DNA of 64,000 nt, from the NCBI RefSeq assembly GCF_050916235.1, contig NZ_CP104854.1, positions 2,480,001 to 2,544,000 on the forward strand. The letters run 5' to 3'. The translations under genes were made by a program, and so were the position numbers. Shown one piece after another: positions 58,205-64,000 of this stretch (position 1 is its first letter; each line of letters opens with the position of its first letter). The stretch is from Maridesulfovibrio sp050916235 (GTDB lineage Bacteria > Desulfobacterota > Desulfovibrionia > Desulfovibrionales > Desulfovibrionaceae). The notes below the pieces were generated by a model that was given only the letters and a program-made list of their open reading frames with translations, was not told the DNA's origin and searched no databases.

Positions 58205-60409
58205 ATGAGCAGATTCACAGACATTAAAAAAAATATTGTCCCGATTCTTGTTGCTGCCATCGCGGCTTTCTGTGCCGGATATTATTTCTCCGGTTCAGGT
58301 GAGCAGATTGCGGGCAAAGATGTTGTTGCCGAGCATCAGGATCACGATCTTGACGCATCTGCAAGTGAATCCGGTAAAATTGTCTGGACCTGCTCCATGC
58401 ATCCCCAGATTCAGCTGCCCGAACCCGGCAAATGCCCGATCTGTTTCATGGATCTTATTCCCTTGGAAAAGGGCGGTAAGTCTGGGGAAGAGTCCGTCAG
58501 CCTGCGTCAGATCAATCTGACCGCCTCTGCCCGCAAGCTGGCCGGAATTGCGACTACCCCGGTGGAGAGGCGCAGTTTGAGCGTGGAAACGCGCATGCTG
58601 GGTAAGGTTGATTATGATGAAACCCGCATGGGCACCATTACCGCATGGACCGGTGGGCGCATCGACAAGCTGTACATAGACTATACCGGAAGCTCTGTGC
58701 GCAAGGGGCAGGCCATGGCTTCAATCTACAGTCCCGAACTGCTGACCGCTCAGGCGGAGTTGATTCAGGCCGTAAAAGCGGAAGCGGCCCTTAAGGACAG
58801 CTCCCTTCAGGTTATCAAGGATACAGCAGCCCGCACGGAACAGGCCGCACGGGAAAAGCTGCGTCTGCTGGGTCTTTCCAAAAATCAGATTGCGGACATC
58901 ATCAAGCGCGGAAAAGCCGCCGAGCACATCACACTTTATTCGCCCATGAGCGGCATTGTCATCAAGAAGGACGTGGTGGAAGGTGTTTACGTGAAAACAG
59001 GGACGCCTATCTACACTATAGCGGATCTTTCGCGGGTCTGGGTGATGCTTGAGGCGTATGAGTCAGACTTGCCCTGGATCAAAATGGGCACAAAAGTGAA
59101 TTTTACAACCGAGGCTTATCCCGGCAGGGATTTTGAAGGCAATGTTGTCTATATTGACCCGGTTGTGAATGAGAAGACCCGCACTGTCCGGGTCAGGCTG
59201 GACGTACCGAATGAAGGTTTGAAGCTCAAACCGGGCATGTTCGTCCGGGCGGTGAATGCGGGTGAGAAGCAGGCCGGATCGGAACTGGTTATCCCGGCTT
59301 CGGCCCCCCTGATTACCGGCAAGCGGGCTGTTGTGTATATCGCAGTACCCGGAAAGGAGGGTGTATATGAAGGGCGCGAAATTGTGCTCGGACCCAAAGC
59401 TGGAGACTTTTACGTTGTTAAATACGGCCTTAAGGAAGGTGAAGAGGTCGTAACCAAGGGGAATTTCAAGATCGACAGTGCCATCCAGATCATCGCCAAG
59501 CCCAGCATGATGAATCCTGAAAGCGGCGTTAAAACCGTTGTACATGACCACGCTGGCGGTTCTGACGATATGCCTGGTATGGCTGAGTCCAAACGTGCGG
59601 AACACGATCTGCCGCCCATCTTTGCCTCAAAACTTGTCTTTCTCAAAAAAGACTTCGACTTCCTTCTGGAGTCCACTGGCACCGGAGATATAGAGAACAG
59701 CCGTAAACTGTTTTCCGCTTTCTTTGAAAGCCTGAGCCGTGTTGACGGATCAGGACTCAAGGGAGACGCCTCCCTCACATGGAAGGAGTTGTCCATGCTG
59801 CTCAGAAATGATGCCGTACTTGGCAGTGGGGTTAAGGATAAGCACCGGCTGAAATCAGTAGCCAAAGAAACCTCCGACCACTTTATGCGACTGGATAAGG
59901 CTTTTGGAATTTCAGCAATTGCCGCTGATGCCGCAAATACGGCCGAAGCACCGGAAGCATTCAAGATTCAGCTTGGCAAAGTTTATATGGCCTATTCCGC
60001 CTTTACCGAGGCTCTTGCCACCGACAACTTGCTGAATGCCCAGAAGCAGGCCGCTCTTATGGCTGAAGAACTGAAAAAAATAGATCATACCTCCATGTCC
60101 GGCGAGGCTCATAAAATATGGATGGATGCCTTGAAGGATATCAATGACGGTATTTCCGCCATCCGGGATGCAAAGGATATAATTGAAGTGCGTGCCGGTC
60201 TTGAGCCTCTGTCATACGGAATGATCGACGCGGTGGAAAAGCTCGGCATCAGTTCTGAAAAGCCTATTTATGAACTTTTCTGCCCCATGGCTTTCGATTT
60301 TAAAGGAGCCCCATGGCTGCAGTCGGATGAAAACATACGTAACCCGTACTTCGGAGAGGCAATGCAGCAGTGCGGCGAAGTCGAACGCCAGCTCAAGGCC
60401 GGGGAATAA
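58205..60409 (+). CDS. RND efflux periplasmic adaptor (CusB-like) with C-terminal DUF3347-type domain
   Basis: 734 residues, longer than E. coli CusB (about 400). After a membrane helix (10-30) comes a heavy-metal-binding domain, CSMHPQIQLPEPGKCPICFM (about 63-82), with Cys and His metal ligands. Barrel-sandwich and beta-barrel adaptor domains follow (GGRIDKLYIDYTGSSVRKGQ, SIYSPELLTAQAEL, FEGNVVYIDPVVNEKTRTVR). The C-terminal ~260 residues resemble DUF3347 (ELFCPMAFDFKGAPWLQSDE, EAMQQCGEV), a metal-handling domain. It links CusA to the TolC channel. Confidence 0.9.
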   Translation: MSRFTDIKKNIVPILVAAIAAFCAGYYFSGSGEQIAGKDVVAEHQDHDLDASASESGKIVWTCSMHPQIQLPEPGKCPICFMDLIPLEKGGKSGEESVSLRQINLTASARKLAGIATTPVERRSLSVETRMLGKVDYDETRMGTITAWTGGRIDKLYIDYTGSSVRKGQAMASIYSPELLTAQAELIQAVKAEAALKDSSLQVIKDTAARTEQAAREKLRLLGLSKNQIADIIKRGKAAEHITLYSPMSGIVIKKDVVEGVYVKTGTPIYTIADLSRVWVMLEAYESDLPWIKMGTKVNFTTEAYPGRDFEGNVVYIDPVVNEKTRTVRVRLDVPNEGLKLKPGMFVRAVNAGEKQAGSELVIPASAPLITGKRAVVYIAVPGKEGVYEGREIVLGPKAGDFYVVKYGLKEGEEVVTKGNFKIDSAIQIIAKPSMMNPESGVKTVVHDHAGGSDDMPGMAESKRAEHDLPPIFASKLVFLKKDFDFLLESTGTGDIENSRKLFSAFFESLSRVDGSGLKGDASLTWKELSMLLRNDAVLGSGVKDKHRLKSVAKETSDHFMRLDKAFGISAIAADAANTAEAPEAFKIQLGKVYMAYSAFTEALATDNLLNAQKQAALMAEELKKIDHTSMSGEAHKIWMDALKDINDGISAIRDAKDIIEVRAGLEPLSYGMIDAVEKLGISSEKPIYELFCPMAFDFKGAPWLQSDENIRNPYFGEAMQQCGEVERQLKAGE

Positions 60410-60424
60410 GGTTCGGAGAACGTT

Positions 60425-63400
60425 ATGAGCGAAACTAAAATTCAGGACGTGAATAGCCCCGAGCCGAAATCCTTCACCGAGAAGACCATTTTATTCTGCC
60501 TTGAGCAGAAGCTTATAGTGGCCATCCTGCTCCTGATGGTTATCGGAGGCGGAATCTATTGCGCTCCTTTCAACTGGAATGTGGGCGGGATGGAACGTTC
60601 TCCGGTTCCGGTGGACGCAATTCCTGATATTGGAGAAAATCAGCAGATCATTTTTACTCAGTGGATGGGCCGCTCGCCGCAGGATGTGGAAGACCAGATC
60701 AGCTATCCTCTCACCGTGGCTCTGCTCGGCATTCCCGGGGTCAAGACTGTCCGCAGTTACTCCATGTTCGGGTTTTCGACCATCTACGTAATCTTCAATG
60801 AGGATGTGGAGTTCTACTGGTCTCGTTCAAGACTGCTTGAGAAGCTGAACAGCCTGCCGGCAGGAACGCTGCCCGAGAATGTGAAGCCTGCCCTCGGCCC
60901 GGATGCCACGGCACTGGGGCAGGTGTACTGGTATACAATTGAAGGGCGCGATCCGCAGGGTAACCCCACCGGAGGCTGGGACCTTGATGAATTGAGATCC
61001 GTACAGGACTGGTACGTGAGATACGCTCTGCTCTCGGCGGAAGGGGTCAGCGAAGTAGCTTCTGTCGGCGGGTTTGTGAAAGAATACCAGATTGACGTTG
61101 ATCCCGATGCCATGCGTGCGGCCAGGGTTACGCTGAACGATGTCTATCGTGCTGTGAAAATGTCTAACCTCGATGTCGGGGCCCGGACCATTGAGATCAA
61201 CAACGCCGAGTATGTCATCCGCGGCATAGGCTTCATTAAAAAACTGTCAGACATTGAAAATGCCGTGGTCAAGGTTGCCAACAACATCCCCATTTATGTG
61301 CGGGATGTAGCCCGTGTAACCGAAGGACCGGCCCTGCGTCGCGGGGCGCTGGACAAGGGCGGCGCTGAGGTTGTTGGCGGTGTGGCCGTGGTCCGTTATG
61401 GGGAGAATCCTCTTCAGGTAATTGAAAACATCAAGGTCAAGATCAGGGACATTTCTCCGGGGTTGCCCTCAAAAGTCCTGCCGGACGGGACTGAAAGCAA
61501 ACTTACCGTAGTACCGTTCTATGACCGTTCCGGGCTGATTCATGAAACTCTGGGGACGCTCAATACCGCCCTGACACAGGAAATACTTATAACCATCATT
61601 GTGGTGCTTATTGCGGTCATCCATCTGAAGAGTTCCCTGCTGATTTCTTCATTGCTGCCACTTGCTGTCCTTATGTGCTTCATAAGTATGCGCATATTCA
61701 AGGTTGATGCAAATATAGTTGCTCTCTCGGGGATAGCCATCGCCATCGGAACCATGGTCGATATGGGCATCATCATCTGTGAAAACATCCTGAAGAAGAT
61801 TGAAGAGGCAAAGGAGAGCGCAAGCCGGCTGGCTCTGGTATTTGAAGGCACCGCAGAGGTCGGCAGTGCGGTAATGACCGCCGTGGCGACAACTATTGTA
61901 AGCTTTATGCCCGTTTTCGCAATGGATGGGGCCGAGGGAAAGCTCTTCAAACCGCTGGCCTACACCAAGACATTTGCCCTGCTGGCCTCCATTGTCGTGG
62001 CCCTGACCATTCTTCCCCCTGCGGCCGAGCTGCTGTTCACAGCCCGCAGCAAATTCCTGAAGAACAGGCGCGGTTATGTAACAGCAGGTATTTATCTGTT
62101 GAGCGGACTTGCGGTTTCGATCCTGCTAAAATGGTGGGCCGGACTCTTCTTCATCTACGTGGGCATCAAGCATCTGGCCCTTCCTTTTGTCCCGGAGAAA
62201 TACCATAAGCTCGCCGACTATGCGGAAACATGGATAATAGTCGCTATGGTTGCTTATGTGCTTACCGGGTCTTGGCTACCGCTGGGCCCGGAAAAAGGAA
62301 TGGGGAACAACTACTTCTTTGTAGCACTGGTCATCGGCGGGCTGATGTTTTTCTTCGACCTTTTCCGTCGCGGATACCCACGGATGCTTGGGTGGTGCCT
62401 GAATAACAAACTGCTTTTTCTGGTCCTACCTTCATTCATCATAGCGTTGGGCCTTTCCGTATGGCTCGGTTTTGCAAACGTTACTTCATTTCTTCCGGAA
62501 TCGATCAAGTCCTCCTCTCCATATGTAAAGTTGTCACATGAATTTCCCGGTCTGGGCAAGGAATTCATGCCCGATCTGGATGAGGGAGCGTTCCTTTTCA
62601 TGCCGACAACCATGCCGCATGCCTCAATCGGTGAAGCCATGGATGTTCTGCGCAAGCAGGATATGATGATTCAGGCCATCCCGGAAGTTGAGTCCGCTGT
62701 GGGCAAGCTGGGGCGTGCCGAAACTCCACTTGATCCGGCACCAATTTCGATGATCGAAACGGTCATCAACTACAAGTCAGAGTATCTGGTGGATAATTCC
62801 GGGGAACGCTTACGTTTCAGGTTCGACCCGGATCAGAAGGATTTCTTCCGCAACGTTGCTGGTGAGCTGGTTCCGGCAGATGACGGCTATCCCTATCTTG
62901 TTCAGGGATATTTCGAACGTGACGAAAACGGAAAAATGATCCCTGATCCCGACGGCAAGCCTTTCAGGGTCTGGCGTCCTGCTCTCAATCCCGGCCTGAA
63001 TCCGGACCGTAAGGCATGGAGGGGAATTTCCTCTCCGGGAGATATATGGGATGAGATTGTTAAAGCCGCCGAAGTTCCCGGCGTGACCTCGGCACCCAAG
63101 CTGCAACCCATTGCAGCCAGGATTGTCATGCTTCAATCCGGCATGCGTGCGCCCATGGGCATCAAGGTCAAAGGGCCGGACCTGGAGACATTGGAAAAGG
63201 TGGCGCTGGACCTTGAAAAGCTGCTTAAGCAGGTGGGATCTGTCCAGCCTGAAGCGGTCATCGCCGACCGTATAGTGGGCAAGCCGTACCTTGAAATCGT
63301 CATCGATCGTGAAGCCATCGCAAGATACGGGGTCATGCTCTCTCAGGTGCAGGACGTGATCGAGGTGGCTGTTGGCGGAAAGGTGGTGACAACCACAGTG

Positions 63401-64000
63401 GAAGGGCGTGAACGCTATGCTGTCCGGGTGCGTTATCTGCGGGAACTGCGCGACAACATAGATTCGATAGGCAACATTCTGGTCAGCGCTTCCGGCGGGG
63501 AACAGATCCCCTTGAGCCAGCTTGCCGAAATCCGGTATGTACGCGGTCCTCAGGTAATCAAAAGCGAGGATACCTTCCTTGTCGGTTATGTGCTTTTTGA
63601 TAAGCGGCCAGGATTCGCTGAAGTGGATGTGGTCGAACAGGTTCAGAGTTTTTTGAATTCCAAAATCAAATCAGGTGAGTTGGTTATTCCTGCCGGAGTT
63701 TCTTACGAATTCGCCGGTAGCTACGAGAACCAGATCAGGGCTCAGAAGAAACTTTCGGTGATCCTTCCGCTGGCCCTGATATTTATTGTGTTGATTCTCT
63801 ATATGCAGTTTAAATCCATGGCGACAACCATGATGGTCTTTTCTGGCATTTTTGTGGCCTGGTCCGGCGGATTTCTCATGATCTGGCTTTATGGTCAGCC
63901 ATGGTTCCTTGATTTCAGCATGTTCGGCACGAATATGCGTGAGCTGTTCCAGGTTGGTCCTATCAATCTCAGTGTTGCTATCTGGGTAGGTTTTCTAGCC
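60425..64000 (+). CDS. CusA/HME-type RND metal efflux pump (runs off window)
   Basis: At least 1192 codons, open to the last base. The first helix is near 25-45, then PVPVDAIPDIGENQQIIF, VEDQISYPLTVALLGIPGVK and MFGFSTIYVIFNED. GIAIAIGTMVDMGIIICENI (about 438-457) is the proton-relay helix. EFMPDLDEGAFLFMPTTMP is near 717. Residues about 540-700 hold an extra hydrophobic stretch of two or three helices absent from E. coli CusA, so the full protein would be longer than its 1047 residues. It exports Cu(I)/Ag(I)-type cations. The ATG at 60425 follows CGGAG. Confidence 0.92.
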   Translation, partial: MSETKIQDVNSPEPKSFTEKTILFCLEQKLIVAILLLMVIGGGIYCAPFNWNVGGMERSPVPVDAIPDIGENQQIIFTQWMGRSPQDVEDQISYPLTVALLGIPGVKTVRSYSMFGFSTIYVIFNEDVEFYWSRSRLLEKLNSLPAGTLPENVKPALGPDATALGQVYWYTIEGRDPQGNPTGGWDLDELRSVQDWYVRYALLSAEGVSEVASVGGFVKEYQIDVDPDAMRAARVTLNDVYRAVKMSNLDVGARTIEINNAEYVIRGIGFIKKLSDIENAVVKVANNIPIYVRDVARVTEGPALRRGALDKGGAEVVGGVAVVRYGENPLQVIENIKVKIRDISPGLPSKVLPDGTESKLTVVPFYDRSGLIHETLGTLNTALTQEILITIIVVLIAVIHLKSSLLISSLLPLAVLMCFISMRIFKVDANIVALSGIAIAIGTMVDMGIIICENILKKIEEAKESASRLALVFEGTAEVGSAVMTAVATTIVSFMPVFAMDGAEGKLFKPLAYTKTFALLASIVVALTILPPAAELLFTARSKFLKNRRGYVTAGIYLLSGLAVSILLKWWAGLFFIYVGIKHLALPFVPEKYHKLADYAETWIIVAMVAYVLTGSWLPLGPEKGMGNNYFFVALVIGGLMFFFDLFRRGYPRMLGWCLNNKLLFLVLPSFIIALGLSVWLGFANVTSFLPESIKSSSPYVKLSHEFPGLGKEFMPDLDEGAFLFMPTTMPHASIGEAMDVLRKQDMMIQAIPEVESAVGKLGRAETPLDPAPISMIETVINYKSEYLVDNSGERLRFRFDPDQKDFFRNVAGELVPADDGYPYLVQGYFERDENGKMIPDPDGKPFRVWRPALNPGLNPDRKAWRGISSPGDIWDEIVKAAEVPGVTSAPKLQPIAARIVMLQSGMRAPMGIKVKGPDLETLEKVALDLEKLLKQVGSVQPEAVIADRIVGKPYLEIVIDREAIARYGVMLSQVQDVIEVAVGGKVVTTTVEGRERYAVRVRYLRELRDNIDSIGNILVSASGGEQIPLSQLAEIRYVRGPQVIKSEDTFLVGYVLFDKRPGFAEVDVVEQVQSFLNSKIKSGELVIPAGVSYEFAGSYENQIRAQKKLSVILPLALIFIVLILYMQFKSMATTMMVFSGIFVAWSGGFLMIWLYGQPWFLDFSMFGTNMRELFQVGPINLSVAIWVGFLA

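Overview
The window reads as chromosomal DNA of a marine, Desulfovibrio-like sulfate reducer (order Desulfovibrionales). This rests on the 16S rRNA, which opens with a Desulfovibrio-type 5' region, and on the gene mix: a dnaE-queD-dtd run followed by a FapA/MotAB flagellar block, many HD-GYP and two-component proteins, and RsbU-type phosphatases. All calls come from reading the sequence; no database search was run.

Layout. 1-7.5 kb (minus strand): dnaE, queD, dtd, an RsbW/RsbV-like pair, FapA, motA and the start of motB. 7.7-8.9 kb: an SLC13-type permease. 8.9-15.15 kb: one complete rRNA operon (16S, tRNA-Ile, tRNA-Ala, 23S, 5S, terminator) behind seven tandem sigma-70-like promoters, each with an exact 17-bp spacer. 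15.2-38.6 kb: core genes for transport (AEC carrier, ClC channel, nucleoside carrier), signalling (three HD-GYP-type proteins, CheX, a HEAT-receiver protein, a giant periplasmic-propeller hybrid kinase, a PP2C phosphatase), ornithine aminotransferase and a LOG-family hydrolase.

38.7-53.6 kb: a mobile island starting just after tRNA-Leu(CAA). Its backbone is an AlpA-like regulator, a DUF3987 protein and a ColE1-like mobilisation block (MobC, relaxase, and MbeB- and MbeD-like genes nested in another frame inside the relaxase gene). No integrase was recognised. The island has been hit repeatedly by insertion sequences. Two inverted copies of one IS3-family element each carry an IS110/IS1111-family element at the same point of the left terminal repeat. 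A second IS3-family element sits in the non-coding tail of one IS1111 copy. An IS481-type element splits a pentapeptide-repeat membrane protein. The two inverted composites match exactly in length (2,635 bp) once the later insertion and its 5-bp duplication are subtracted.

53.7-64 kb: a copper/silver-efflux locus. A Met/His-rich periplasmic protein and an RsbU-like phosphatase lie on the minus strand, divergent from a TolC-CusB-CusA tripartite pump whose last gene runs off the window.

Functional links (inference): the two PP2C phosphatases could feed the RsbV/RsbW partner-switch pair at 2.1-2.9 kb; the HD-GYP proteins would lower cyclic-di-GMP next to flagellar and chemotaxis functions; the Met/His-rich protein probably buffers the metal exported by the Cus-type pump.
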